Part shown: positions 12,282-23,910 of the stretch, one piece after another
Layout: each line of letters starts with the position of its first letter
How positions within the stretch are numbered: position 1 is the first letter of the stretch
Source: Branchiostoma floridae
Lineage: Eukaryota > Chordata > Leptocardii > Amphioxiformes > Branchiostomatidae
NCBI RefSeq assembly: GCF_000003815.2
Contig: NC_049987.1
Coordinates: 8,759,100 to 8,823,099, forward strand
Reading direction: 5' to 3'
Length of the DNA: 64,000 nt
Program-made: the position numbers and the translations under genes
Notes under the pieces: model-generated
Told to the model about the DNA's origin: nothing
Seen by the model: only the letters and a program-made list of their open reading frames with translations
Databases searched by the model: none

Positions 12282-12878
12282 TACACCCAGGTGAATGTCG
12301 ACACCTTAAGCTTACGTTATAGGGCAAATGACGAGCTACAGCGGTCACTGGATAATTTGAATGTCACTACTATTCCCCGGGTCAAATAGCTAATAACAGT
12401 GTCCTCAACCCACACAGACACAAAATCAGTTTCCACACTCCTTGTTATGACACTACCGGGACAAAATGCCCGGAGAATTTATTATATGATTGCCTCTCAT
12501 ATTTCGCAGGGTGCTTGGAATTGCAAATACGAGTGTGATATTAATCTGTACATCAACAGTATGATACATGCACCTCATAACATTTACAGTTTTAAAATGG
12601 ATATTTACATGTCATTTCTATGCAATGAATTGATCATAGATGGAGCTGACGAGTGTCACTTTTCTAACATAAGTTCGGTACCGTCGGACCATCCTGAATG
12701 GTAGTAGTAGACTGTACATTGAACTCGAGTCAACAAAGCTACATATAGGTTAGGAGAGAGTTTGGCAATCACACTCACTTTCACTTGTGTACACGAGAAA
12801 AGGAACACGTCTATAGTAACGGTCGGTTCAGTTTACGGTAACGTTAATAAAACAGACAACATTTTGTCTCGGATTGAC
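12282..12878. other. 3' flank of the Cys deiodinase
   Basis: No exon recognised. It would contain the 3' UTR of the minus-strand deiodinase. An AATAAA in the minus direction was not identified with confidence. Confidence 0.4.
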
Positions 12879-13679
12879 TCACTTCCGGTCGTTGGTGTTA
12901 TTGTTTTTGTCCAGTCCGTTCAAATGTTCGTTCAGCCATTCACGAACCTCGGTGGGATTGAAGAGAAAGGGGCCCTTCCCTCCTTCATGTGCAACCACGC
13001 CGTTCTGTATGACGTAGAGCCTATCCGGGAAGGCTCCGTACGTGTGGTTGGCGGCGTTGCCCATCGTGTCCACGGCGACGTCGAACTGGACACCCCGGTC
13101 GCGAAGCATGGCCCTGGCGGCGTCGCAGCGCTGTTCCACCGTCCGGTGTTGCTGAATCTGCGGGCCACTGTTGAAGCGCCAGCCGTCCGACGGGTGGGCT
13201 TCTTCTATGTACACAAGGAGGAAGTTGGCAACATTCTGATAGTCTTGTGCCAGCACGGCAAAGTCCGAGAGGGCGTCGCGGAACGGCGGGCAGGTGTAGC
13301 TCCCGAAGCAGACCACCAACGGTCGGGTCCCGGAGGTGTAGCTTAGCAGCGTGGTCTCGGTCTGTCCGTCCAGCTGAACCAGAGCGGAGTCCTCCGCAGG
13401 TCGACCCTTCCGTACCACCTTGAAGATCCCGACAGCTTGGGAATACAACAGAGCCTTGTAAGACTTCAACGTCAGAAATTCTTCGATCTGAAATGTGTCC
13501 CCCTTCGGACACATCGATTTGGCATTTGCCAGAACGCGCTGAAAAAGTCGGTCCTTCGCGTCTGGCGAAAAAATGTCCAGGAAAGCCAACGTGATCTTGG
13601 CGACGACGAAAGCTGTGCTGAGCGCCAGGTATATAGCCAGAAATTTCACAAGTCTTACGGTGACCAAAGGCAGAGCCAT
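12879..13679 (-). CDS. Iodothyronine deiodinase paralogue, cysteine form
   Basis: Intronless 266-residue protein on the minus strand, ATG at 13679-13677. The N-terminal hydrophobic anchor is at about residues 8-36 and the thioredoxin-like region starts near residue 65. The active-site motif is CFGSYT-C-PPF with Cys130 (codon 13290-13292) exactly where the neighbour has Sec. EEAHPSDGW follows with His162, the same 32-residue spacing as in the Sec paralogue. The block YGAFPDRLYVI...HEGGKGPF is also shared. By family knowledge Cys in place of Sec lowers or changes deiodination; to my knowledge a non-selenoprotein deiodinase acting on an acetic-acid iodothyronine has been reported from amphioxus, so this may be that gene. 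The tail is polar and Asn-rich (NNNTNDRK). The upstream region carries a TATA-like sequence and an inverted CCAAT box. Confidence 0.93.
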   Translation of the reverse strand: MALPLVTVRLVKFLAIYLALSTAFVVAKITLAFLDIFSPDAKDRLFQRVLANAKSMCPKGDTFQIEEFLTLKSYKALLYSQAVGIFKVVRKGRPAEDSALVQLDGQTETTLLSYTSGTRPLVVCFGSYTCPPFRDALSDFAVLAQDYQNVANFLLVYIEEAHPSDGWRFNSGPQIQQHRTVEQRCDAARAMLRDRGVQFDVAVDTMGNAANHTYGAFPDRLYVIQNGVVAHEGGKGPFLFNPTEVREWLNEHLNGLDKNNNTNDRK

Positions 13680-13848
13680 TTTGCGCTGTACCTTCTGCCG
13701 ACTCTAACCAGGTTATGCACGATCTGAATGTGCGTGTAATGTTACGAAACCGACCACTTCTGGAAACATCCAGTCTGTTTCTGGAGGGGCGTCTCCTTTG
13801 GTTGTGATTGGCATGTGACACCTCCCCGTATCACCGCACGCAAATGCC

Positions 13849-13898
13849 CTTTATAAAGTCGCGCCAGCCGTAGGCACGTGTTATGGCCGTCAGCCAAT
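13849..13898 (-). promoter_or_regulatory. Probable promoter of the Cys deiodinase
   Basis: Reading on the minus strand, an ATTGG box (CCAAT on + at 13894-13898) is followed by CTTTATAAAGGG (about 13846-13857), a TATA-like site about 170 bases upstream of the ATG. This order and spacing fit a TATA promoter with a 5' UTR of roughly 140 nt. Inference from motifs only. Confidence 0.45.
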
Positions 13899-13899
13899 C

Positions 13900-16520
13900 G
13901 CAAAACCACTTCATGACCAATACCTACGTCGTCATCAAAAAGGGTCATATCAGGACACGGGTTTTCACGTACACAGCGTACATTGCGAGTGCTCCACGCA
14001 CGTAGGCTCCAAGCGTCCATTTTTCCTGTGTGCATTCGTCCAGTTTTCTAAAAATAAACCTAATCGCCTCAAACTTATTTGCCATTTCCGTACAGGATTA
14101 CGCCGGTTTACTTTGTAACAAAAATACACACAAAGGTCATTCCCGGTCATGTGGATAAAGATAACAGAGTTCATAGATTATTTAATTATTTTCTATCGAA
14201 GACGTCTACCGTGCCGATAGACAACCGGTAAGGGTTACCCTCTAGACCTACACCAACAACTTGTAGAGGTGACTAGTCACCTGATTTGTCTCACCCTCCA
14301 ATTTGTTATGGAAAGTCCAATAAAGAAATAAACGAATCAATTAGCTATGAACATGTAAGGACGGTCATGTACAGCGTTAAATATACTTAGTTATATCAAA
14401 CAAATATCCAATATTAAATGTATATCGGTTCGTGTGTGTATTTTGATTCGTTTTGTTATATTCAATGAAATATGTTAAAAATTCCAGCCTTCATGACTGG
14501 AAAGGCCATTCCTACGTCACAGAAATTCTGAGAAAATGACCTTGTCCTGATGGAGACTCCAATGGGGGGGATGACGTCACTCACAGGAAATGGTTGGATG
14601 GAAGCGTGAATGGGTGGAATGATAAATGAGTGAGATAAAGAATTAGCCGTGAACGAATGAGAGACGATGAACAAAGAGGTGTTTTGCCGGTTGATTGCGG
14701 GCTACAGAGCTTTCACTCTTCGATGACGTTTGCCCCATCGGACAACACCGGGGCACCAACCTATGAAAACGTCATCAAACACGTCAATAAGAAATTAATG
14801 AGCCCTTAGTGTGTGTGCATTACATCTGGACAACTGGTGTGAATGGCAATATCTGGCAACAAGCAAGGGTTCGGCTCCGGCTGTTTTTTTATGTGTATTT
14901 ACTTTTTTTAGGCGATTTTATCAAGCTATTTTGTTTCGCTTTCCTTGTGTCTCGCGGACAAAACACAGCCAGAGCCGAAGCTTTGTTTGAAATTGGACTC
15001 CGTTGGAGAGTAGAACAAGTTGAGTATGAAGTAGACATAATTAACTTGAAGAACATTTCTGGTCGTTCGACAATGGCATATGACAAAGTCGTACGTCTTT
15101 GGCATACGGTGCGTTTTGCCGACGCCTGGTGTGAATCCATCCGTCGTGCGTGCCGGGCGACAGCTATTTTATAACCAGTCGCACGTCAACTCCTGATGTA
15201 GTGTGAACGTACGACCGCGCTCTCGGCCGCCCAGTGGGAGGTCTGAGACACTTTCTGGGCTCCGGCTTTCCGGCTAGGAGGTATCTGAATACGATTTGGC
15301 GCAATGTATCTCTTTTGGGCCAATGAATTATCGTGGTAAAGGGTCTCCAAATGTGATCACATTGTAAAAAGACGTCTTGTCCCCAAACGACGATTTTTTT
15401 TCATAAGATATGTATATATTGTAGAAAATGACAGGTGTGAGATTATCCCAATACCAGGCAACCGACGCCAGAAAGTTCCAATCGGCATTTTGATAGCCAG
15501 TAAGCTGCAACGTCACAGCTCAACGTCAATCGCTATTTAAAACGGAGCAGTCTACTTATAGGTAACAGTCAGAAATAACCAGCGTCGGGTTCAACTGGGG
15601 ACGCCCACTAGTGGCAGAGACGAGAATAGCAGTAGTTCTAATAGCAACATGTGAACTGTTTATCACTGATCGGTTGATCGAATATAAGTTGAAGGGGGTT
15701 ACATAGCTGGTCGATGTCTAACGTCATATGAATAGTGAACCATGCAAAAAAAAGGCTCTTCAGATTTCAGCCTTTTAGCCAGATTTTTAGCCAGATTTCA
15801 GCAAGAAAAAACAGAGCTGTCCACAATTCCTTATCGAATATATTAGATAGTCTAGATCTTGTATTAGGATTAAGGCAAATTATTGCGTATCTACTGCATA
15901 GTATACTACAAGAACATATATATGCATTTAATCATTTTGCTTACTGGAGTCAATGACCGCATCTGACCCCATAGCGTAGACTCTACTGCGCACCGGCTTG
16001 CGTCCGCTTTAAGAATGCTTGGCGCAAATGGCGTAGTCCGGTTAGATAGCCGTTCTACCAAGATTCAAAGAGATATCAAGTATAACAGTGTGTGTGTGTC
16101 AATGTTTACTTTAAAAAGAACGCAATACAACAGGGTTTGTGTGTCAATGTTTACTTAAAAAGAAAACGCCTGATAGAAATGTTCATAGCGAATCATGGTG
16201 TACTCAAGCACTAAGCCTCTGTGTCTTCCAGACACACGCACATATTTTCGCTGGTAAAAACAAAATGTTTTCGTCAAAATGCCAAAAGGTTGACCCTGGT
16301 GCTATTAGTGGTCAGTTGAAAGGCCAATGTGGCTGAAAACAATGTCCGCAAAGTCTATTGTAAGATGGTCTCGCCTGAAGCGAGGACATAGACATCAATC
16401 AATCAGCCTGTTTTTAAATGCCAAAGGACAATGACCTCTAACAGATGTCAATGACCTCATATGGATCATGATCGGACTCAGCCTAGGTGCGCCGACTGAC
16501 TATAGCTTCTACCAGGCTCC
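13900..16520. other. Intergenic, no gene recognised
   Basis: The longest open frame (14809-15174) has no family resemblance and no splice-bounded structure. AATAAA occurs at about 14321. Short direct repeats GTGTGTCAATGTTTACTT occur at about 16094 and 16139. Confidence 0.45.
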
Positions 16521-16523
16521 GCG

Positions 16524-16787
16524 GATCGCTGGTCAAATAGTAGAAATTGGACTAATAGAGGGAATAGTATGCTAGTCGGTCGGCCATAAGAGTCCTATGG
16601 TCGGCCGACTCCCCTAGCATACTATTCCCTCTGTTTGTCCAATTTCTACTCTTTGACTATTTTGAGAGTGAGTCGTGGAGATTTAGTAGTGGTCGGGATC
16701 TTTTCTACCGGCTCGCTCCGGTAAAAATCCCGATTACTATCTCCGCAGCTCAACCTCTGCTTGGAGAATGCTATTTGACCAGCGATC
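16524..16787. mobile_element. Complex nested-hairpin MITE, 264 bp
   Basis: Perfect 17-bp ends (GATCGCTGGTCAAATAG, 16524-16540; complement 16771-16787). An inner hairpin pairs about 16541-16588 with 16595-16650, and a third hairpin lies at about 16695-16731 around CCGGCTCGCTCCGG. Confidence 0.8.
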
Positions 16788-18300
16788 TAACTCCCCTGGC
16801 ATGTTTTCTGTTTTATTTTGTCAACGTTTTTACTATTTTCCAGTGGTGCCTGATGGAGGCTACTGAAAGCCTGTGTAGAGTGGAAATTACACCAATTAAA
16901 GGAATTGATCAAGCACTATGCTCATTCGGTGTGGCAAAACACTTTTCAAACTCTATTCTATAAATAAGCGCTATGAACCGGTTTCAACAGTAGTTTGTTA
17001 AAACCTTGGCCTGAAAATTTAGGTTACGAATTCGTTTACGGACAAAAACAACGGATTAAGTCTTAAAACCTTGTGCGATACTTCCCAAGCTGGCGTCTTC
17101 GCTCCACCTGTGTTGCCATAGACACGCAGAGCTCTCCATCAATCTAAAAAGCTCTCGGTATGGATTTCCTGTTTGATCCTAGTTTATGGCCTGTGACATG
17201 TTCGCGTGTATGGCAGGCGATGTCCAAGAATAGCCCCGCCTAAAGGTACTGACATCGCTCCAAGGCAATACCTCGTTTCACAACCAAAGGGGAATGTCCT
17301 CCCGTCGGGTCATTCACCTTTACATTTTCATAGTCGTATATCATACAGTATACGTAACGTTATATAGACACATTGTTCTATGTTCTCTGTCACTGTTAAT
17401 GTTAAGTTCCATACTGGACTGGTGTCAGTGTTAATGTTTCCATTGTAACATAGTTGCATACAGGACTGTTGTTTATTTTAAGTAAAGATATACCATACTG
17501 GTACTGTACCGTACTGGTGTACTGTGTTAATATAAGTACAATAAAAAAAGTTTACTGTCAAGCATCTGTTCGAACTTAGCTTCCTGACACTGTCATAACA
17601 AGCCAAAGATTCATCCGGACCAAACTCAGGTTCTGCTTTATACAAATGTATCTGATGTATTAGTCATTCGAGTAACCCCCGTTTATGAATACGTGGTTAT
17701 TTAGTACAAGTGGTGTATACTACTCTCTACCTTGACACACCCTTTTCATCAAGGTCTTATTTTGTGTCATATCTAATTTGTCCATAAACAACAAGGTATG
17801 TGAAGTGCAATTCTCCATCGAGGCTGAAAATGGGCATTTAGGTTCGTTACATTACGAATATCTAATGCGGCATGGACGCGTTTCCAAGCTCCGCATCGCA
17901 CGTGTGGTTCAGCTGAGGTCCGCTGAAGTTGTCTCGGACGTTTGTGGGATGACCTCGATTATGGGACACTATCTGGACTGAACATTATTAAAGAATCACA
18001 ACGTGAGCATATTGGGTCCATGGTTGGTGATCCCAAGAAGACGTCGAAGGGGGAGATCCTTCTTCTGAATGACGCACTTTCTGACCGCTATCCCCTTCAA
18101 AGTTTACTGTTATTCACATGAATATTAGACAGATCGTCTTTAGCAGCAATAGAACGAGTGCGTTACTTTAAGTTATTTAGCAAAAAGAATCAAAGAAAGA
18201 TTACATCGGTAAGTTACTAACGTTTCGATCTAATTTCTTAACTTAGCGTTGGATTGACAAACGATTGAGGAGGTTGTTTCATGACACCTGTCGCAGGCAT
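16788..18300. other. Intergenic, no gene recognised
   Basis: AT-rich flank upstream of D2HGDH with a TACTGG-rich patch near 17,490-17,530; nothing further supported. Confidence 0.45.
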
Positions 18301-18302
18301 CG

Positions 18303-18363
18303 TCTCGCGAGAATCTGCGAGAGTGATAGTCCGCGCATGCGAAACAGCTGTGCAGACTGCAGG
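18303..18363 (+). promoter_or_regulatory. CpG-type promoter and first noncoding exon of D2HGDH (candidate)
   Basis: Contains the palindrome TCTCGCGAGA (18303-18312) and GCGCATGCG (18333-18341, NRF-1-like). Both are known core-promoter elements of broadly expressed animal genes, and NRF-1 is typical of nuclear genes for mitochondrial proteins. A GTAAAA donor at 18364 could end a short 5' UTR exon that joins the acceptor at 18906, just before the coding exon. Confidence 0.5.
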
Positions 18364-18918
18364 GTAAAAGTTCAAAGTCCACCGATGTTTCACCTGTACC
18401 TGCTGTCCTTGCGTACGTCTGTGGGCAGACTTCAAACTTAAGGGCTGGGGGACCGGAGGGCTTACACTTGATTCACGTTTCTTCATATCTACGCCAATCT
18501 GAACTGTAGGTATAGTAGCTGCCGTCAAGATAAAACTTTATGTTGGGGGTGGGGGGCAGTAGGTATACAGTACTTCCGCATGTTCCGGTATAAGTTAAGC
18601 GTAATAGTAATATTATATTGGACTGACGTGGTTTGAAGTGCCCTACAACAATACTAGTGAACCCTATTAACTTCAAAAGATTCACACCAACATATGTTAC
18701 ATTACACATTGACCACCACTCAAAGTCGATTCTATATTAGCGGCATAACTACAGTAATTTTAGTATTAAAAAGACAAAACTTTCTGGATTACTCAAGGAG
18801 GTTAAACCTCATATAACCGCCTTGGGATTGCTTGACTTAACACAGTTAACGTTATGTATAACATGTTGGCATGCAACTTATCTTCTTCTTTACTCCTACG
18901 TTACAGCTGAGCACCACA

Positions 18919-20550
18919 ATGGCACCACTACGGCTACCAGTTTCACTGGGCCATCTCCGACAGTACCTCACTCTCACCAACAATGGGTGTCTGCACAGAA
19001 CTGTAGCATCTTACTCCAGGGTACATGCAAAACACCCAATTGCTTACCAGCCGTCCTTGGTGCAGAGCAGAAGGTTTTGTCTTCAGTCCAGATCCCTGCA
19101 GAAGGAAGAACTAGAGCTGACCAGTGTACGGTACAATGTACAGAGGGGAAACTTTGCAAGAATAAGCAGCGAAGATGTGGCCATGTTTGAGAAGCTCTTG
19201 CCTGGCAGGGTGATTGCGGATCCTGAGGAGTTGGTGGGATACAACACAGACTGGCTCCGCATGTGTCGTGGCAACAGCAGGCTGCTTCTCAGGCCCAAGA
19301 CAACAGAAGAGGTATCAGAGATCATGAAATACTGCAGCTCCCGTAACCTTGCAGTGATGCCACAGGGAGGGAACACGGGCCTTGTCGGTGGCAGTGTGCC
19401 GGTGTTTGACGAGATCATCATCTCCACGTCTCTTATGAACAAAATCATCAGTGTGGATGAGATATCTGGTACGCTGGTGTGCCAGGCAGGCTGTGTTCTA
19501 GAGGCACTCAGCACACACCTGTCTGATGTCGGACTGATGATGCCTCTGGACCTGGGAGCCAAGGGAAGCTGCCAGATTGGTGGGAATGTCTCCACCAACG
19601 CAGGGGGTCTGAGGCTGATGCGGTACGGCTCGCTCCACGGAAGTGTGCTCGGGCTGGAGGTGGTCCAAGCAGACGGTACTATCCTGGACTGTCTGTCTAC
19701 CCTTAGAAAGGACAACACTGGTTATGATCTGAAGCAGTTATTCATAGGGTCGGAGGGCACCCTTGGTATTGTCACAGCTGTCTCAATCCTGTGTCCCAGG
19801 AAGCCACAGTCTATTAACCTGGCTATTCTCGGTGTCAGCAATTTTCAAAATTGCTTGAGGTCGCTGAAGGAGGCCAAAGGAATGCTAGGAGAAATCCTGT
19901 CAGCATTTGAGTTCATGGACAGCTCTTGTATGGACTTGGCTAGAAGTAACTTGAACCTAACCAACCCTATCAGTGACAAGCCATTCTATGTACTGATTGA
20001 GACAGCTGGATCCAACGGTACCCATGATGAAGAGAAGCTGAACCTTTTCTTAGAGAAGGTTCTGGGAGAAGGTATTGTGGAGGATGGCACTGTAGCAACA
20101 GACAGCACAAAAATTCAGTCCATCTGGTCTATCCGTGAGCGGCTAGCAGAGGCATTACTCCACGACGGTTATGTGTACAAGTACGACATCTCTCTCCCCC
20201 TGGCTAACTTCTATGATCTTGTAGTGGACATGAGGGAGAGAGTGGATGACCTGGCCACCAGAGTGGTAGGGTATGGTCATCTCGGTGATGGGAACTTGCA
20301 CCTGAACGTCACAAGCCCTACATACGATCATGAACTTCTTGACAAGATTGAGCCGTTCATTTACGAATGGACATCGCGGTACAATGGTAGTATCAGTGCA
20401 GAGCATGGACTGGGATTCAAGAAGAAAGACTTCATCCATTTCAGTAAGACCCAGAAGGCTGTAGAGCTCATGCAGCAGATCAAGGACTTAATGGATCCGA
20501 AGGGCATCCTAAACCCATACAAAATGCTGCCTGATAAGTATGGGGACTGA
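18919..20550 (+). CDS. D2HGDH: D-2-hydroxyglutarate dehydrogenase, mitochondrial
   Basis: FAD flavoprotein that oxidises D-2-hydroxyglutarate to 2-oxoglutarate in the mitochondrion, passing electrons to ETF. The 543-residue reading frame has an N-terminal presequence-like region (about 1-45, rich in Arg/Ser/Leu). The PCMH-type FAD domain contains [11 protein letters not shown] (near residue 147) and [10 protein letters not shown]. The C-terminal substrate domain has [14 protein letters not shown] with metal-ligand candidates His454 and His461, then SAEHGLG with Glu495/His496. Length is close to vertebrate orthologues (about 520). The frame is open back to 18871, but the ATG at 18919 is preferred because it follows a pyrimidine tract and TTACAG acceptor (to 18906) and sits in context CACAATGG. 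The coding region has no intron, unusual beside its intron-rich neighbours; a retrogene origin is possible. It is convergent with CRYZL1. Confidence 0.95.
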   Translation: MAPLRLPVSLGHLRQYLTLTNNGCLHRTVASYSRVHAKHPIAYQPSLVQSRRFCLQSRSLQKEELELTSVRYNVQRGNFARISSEDVAMFEKLLPGRVIADPEELVGYNTDWLRMCRGNSRLLLRPKTTEEVSEIMKYCSSRNLAVMPQGGNTGLVGGSVPVFDEIIISTSLMNKIISVDEISGTLVCQAGCVLEALSTHLSDVGLMMPLDLGAKGSCQIGGNVSTNAGGLRLMRYGSLHGSVLGLEVVQADGTILDCLSTLRKDNTGYDLKQLFIGSEGTLGIVTAVSILCPRKPQSINLAILGVSNFQNCLRSLKEAKGMLGEILSAFEFMDSSCMDLARSNLNLTNPISDKPFYVLIETAGSNGTHDEEKLNLFLEKVLGEGIVEDGTVATDSTKIQSIWSIRERLAEALLHDGYVYKYDISLPLANFYDLVVDMRERVDDLATRVVGYGHLGDGNLHLNVTSPTYDHELLDKIEPFIYEWTSRYNGSISAEHGLGFKKKDFIHFSKTQKAVELMQQIKDLMDPKGILNPYKMLPDKYGD

Positions 20551-20859
20551 AATTGTTTCTTGTGATTAGACTTTTCCTGAACAGTTGCTGTCAAGCAGTG
20601 GAATAACTTTATAACTGGTTTATGACTGGAATTCAGGAAGTAGAGAGCATAGGGTTGCACAGTTGAAAATAAACATTTTCAATGTATCTTTTTTTTCTCT
20701 AAATTGTTTTTGAAGTACATTATTGAAAATCAAATGTATATTATTAAAAATTAAACATCATTGGAATGTATTCAGAATTTCTAATCTATATACATGCACT
20801 ATTTTCAGCTCATAAAATTGTAAAACTACAAGCTTCTTGGGATTGAAAATTTGACAAGT

Positions 20860-20989
20860 AATAAAGAATGTAAACATACTATATTTATATCAAATGAAGG
20901 CAATTTTTTTGTTAATAATGGTAATGGATATTCAAAAACAATATATTTTGTATATTTTGATATATGTTTGTAGAGCAAAAACAAATAAA
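20860..20989 (+). terminator. Polyadenylation signals of D2HGDH
   Basis: AATAAA occurs at 20860-20865 and again at 20984-20989, 310 and 434 bases past the stop. The second would place cleavage near 21,000, where the opposing CRYZL1 signal also points. Confidence 0.5.
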
Positions 20990-21016
20990 ACACTAATACA
21001 CAGGCAGTTGTACAAT

Positions 21017-21022
21017 TTTATT
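21017..21022 (-). terminator. Polyadenylation signal of CRYZL1 (candidate)
   Basis: AATAAA on the minus strand, about 590 bases past the CRYZL1 stop. It suggests a tail-to-tail arrangement in which both 3' ends meet around 21,000. Confidence 0.4.
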
Positions 21023-21612
21023 GTTTGGAACTGTAAACATATTGAATGATAAGGCTACTAGTAATACAGTATTGTAATTGTCACTGATGTTACCAGCATT
21101 GGAATGTGTCATTATTGCTGTAACTACAGGAATGCATGATAAAAATGGTCCAATGAAAAACAGTTCTCTTTTTTGTAAATGTACTCTGATGAAGTTGTCA
21201 TTACATTTACAGGTAATTCTCATGCACTGCTGTAGCTCCTCAAATTGGATTCAAAAGACACAGATTTCTGTTTAAATGTATTGCAGTGTGGCTACTTCTG
21301 TAAAAGAAATTCTGACATGGTTGTAAAGTTCTATCCACATCCAAGTAAGATTTGCAATACATGCTATTTTGAATTCTGAATAAAGCTAATACAGTCATAT
21401 GTCACATAGTCTTGTGTTTTCTCAATGACATATTTTGAAAGCAATGAGAAATAGATTTAGATAAATTTAACAGATCATAACCTCTAGGTACTGACAGTGC
21501 ATCAAAGTCCATCAATTCTCAATGACATTGTGTATCTCTGATTGAATGACAATATGGACCGTGACATAGGGTGCATTGAATGCCTTGGAAGTCTCAACTT
21601 GCACTAAGATGT

Positions 21613-23878
21613 CTATATCTGCATGACATTTCTGCCCCTGTGAACTGTAGTCTGTCTGTAGGCTTCTGGCACATTTTCCAAGGATAGTGGCTGCTCAAAA
21701 CAGGGCCTGTGGGTGAAAGGACATGCTCACTTTTAGTTCAACACCAATATGTATTATGTCATATTATGTCACAAACAACATATCCCCTACACACATTTCT
21801 ATACTAGAAATTGTCTTATCATCCAACATCTTTGTTGGAGCAATACTAAGAATTCTCAAATGAATTATAAGCATTTGGTGATAATTCAAGAGCCTACAAT
21901 CACATCATTTCTTATAAAATTGCAAGGAAACCCTCACCTGACAGTTTTGTTTGCTACCTTCTCCATCACATCCTTTAAAATGTCTGGTTCAGAAGTCAAG
22001 GCTTAAATAAAATCATGGTTCATGCCATATCATGTATCAAGTAAATAAGACACATAATATCATGGCCAGGTCATGATGCAACCTACATCTGGCCATCTTC
22101 ATTTCATTTTAGAAGGAAAAAAGAAAGATTCTGCATGTCTCCAACAAACATTTATAGCTTTAGCCTACTACTCAGCACTAAATAGCAGAGTCATTGAGTA
22201 ACATGGAAGGATACGTAGGAAACGCCCTTGCTGTGATGAGGCCAATGTCCACACATCTGTGAAGAGAAAGCTAAGGCTGGCTCCTTTTAGATACAGCAGG
22301 GATGAATCTGGTGGGTCCAGCTGTAGAAATATAAAAGAAACAGAAATACAATTCAGTAATGCTATGTATGTATGTATGTATGTATGTTTAGGTTTATCTA
22401 TAGTGGCAAATGTTAGCATGCACACGTGTGGACATTGGCACACCAAATTAGAGGCTAGGCAGTATGAAAGAAGAAGAAGAATCCTTGTGTGTTTTTGGCA
22501 CACTATTGATAGATTAGCCCAAGAGGCTCTGTGGGCATCACTTCACCATCAGGAAAATTTGTCTAAAGTTCTTTTCCATATATAGAGTACAACACGGGGG
22601 CACGGTGAGTATCGAACCTAGGACCTCTAGTTTACACCTCCATGTGTGGTGTAAATCTACCAGTTACACATAATGCATCAGTAATGCTACAGAGAACACA
22701 GAAATATATGTAACAAAGAGAAGAAAGCTGATGGAAACAAAATGTCTGTGACCTACCTGTAGGTCAGGTTGGCAGGTCACCCATCGTCCCCCCATCCCCA
22801 GACAGGACAGCAGCTCGTGTTTGTGTGGTTGGTACTGGGACGTCACGGCCAGGGCCAGGATCTGGTCCTCCTCTGACTCAAACTGGCTCACTGTTATATC
22901 AGCAAAGAGCAAGACATTTCAAACATTGAAATTTAAAGGACATTGAGTATATGAATCTATGATGCTGTTATTTCAACAATGAGAAAAAGAAGGACAGCAT
23001 CCATGTTGAATAACAAATATTACAAGAAAAAACAACTTAGTATGGAAACTCATCTGTGTTGGTAGCAATCGTAGTTCAATGCTGAAATTTCTTTTAACAC
23101 CAAGTTGTACACAGATCAAATTTTCAATGACCGCTGTTGCCTTCTTCATGATCAATATTGATGATCAATCACTTTAGAACGTAAACTCCGGATAGTTACA
23201 GACACCTGATCTTACTAACACCGTCACATGATCTTGCAGAAACCTCACGTCAGCAATTGGTCAAACGTGCTAAGAAGAAACGACATTTTATGTAAATACT
23301 ATGTTAATAATTAGAGACCACCTAATCACACAAAACAATCTCACACTGTACCTCCATTGTCTATGATATAGTCCACTCCAAGGCCCCCTGTCTCCTCCAG
23401 ACAACTCTTCACCAGGCTGCTGGCCTTCTCACCAACCACAATCACCTTGGCTGTTGATACAAAACTAAGACATGTGACATTTTTTAACAACAAAAATGAT
23501 GATTGATATTGAGCAGTATATATTATTGTGCAACTATCCTGACTCAGCTAAAACCTTTCCAATCATGTGCCACAACTTAAACAACTAGCTCTACACTAAC
23601 AGAAATGTAAGTCCTTGAAATTGCACACTATTACATGTAATCATATCAAATTGCATGCAAAGTACAAAATGCGTAATTTTACTGAAGCAAGCACAAAAAC
23701 TGCATTACCAGGAGTAGCATACAGGTGGCCATGCTACTGCATCACAATATACATGTAGATGTATGCCTATTTCAAAAGCACATGATGGACCATTTCCATG
23801 TTTAGAGATGTGCCTAGCATTATGATCTGCAAAATTTCAGTAATGAGTTCACCTAACATTTTGAATTTTTTACAACTA

Positions 23879-23910
<32 letters not shown>

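Noticed and set aside
13021-13821. 266-codon alternative frame overlapping the Cys deiodinase on the same strand
   Set aside because: A frame shadow; Arg/Ser-rich without domain, while the other frame gives the full deiodinase.
14809-15174. 121-codon frame
   Set aside because: No recognisable domain and no splice or promoter context; length is within chance expectation.
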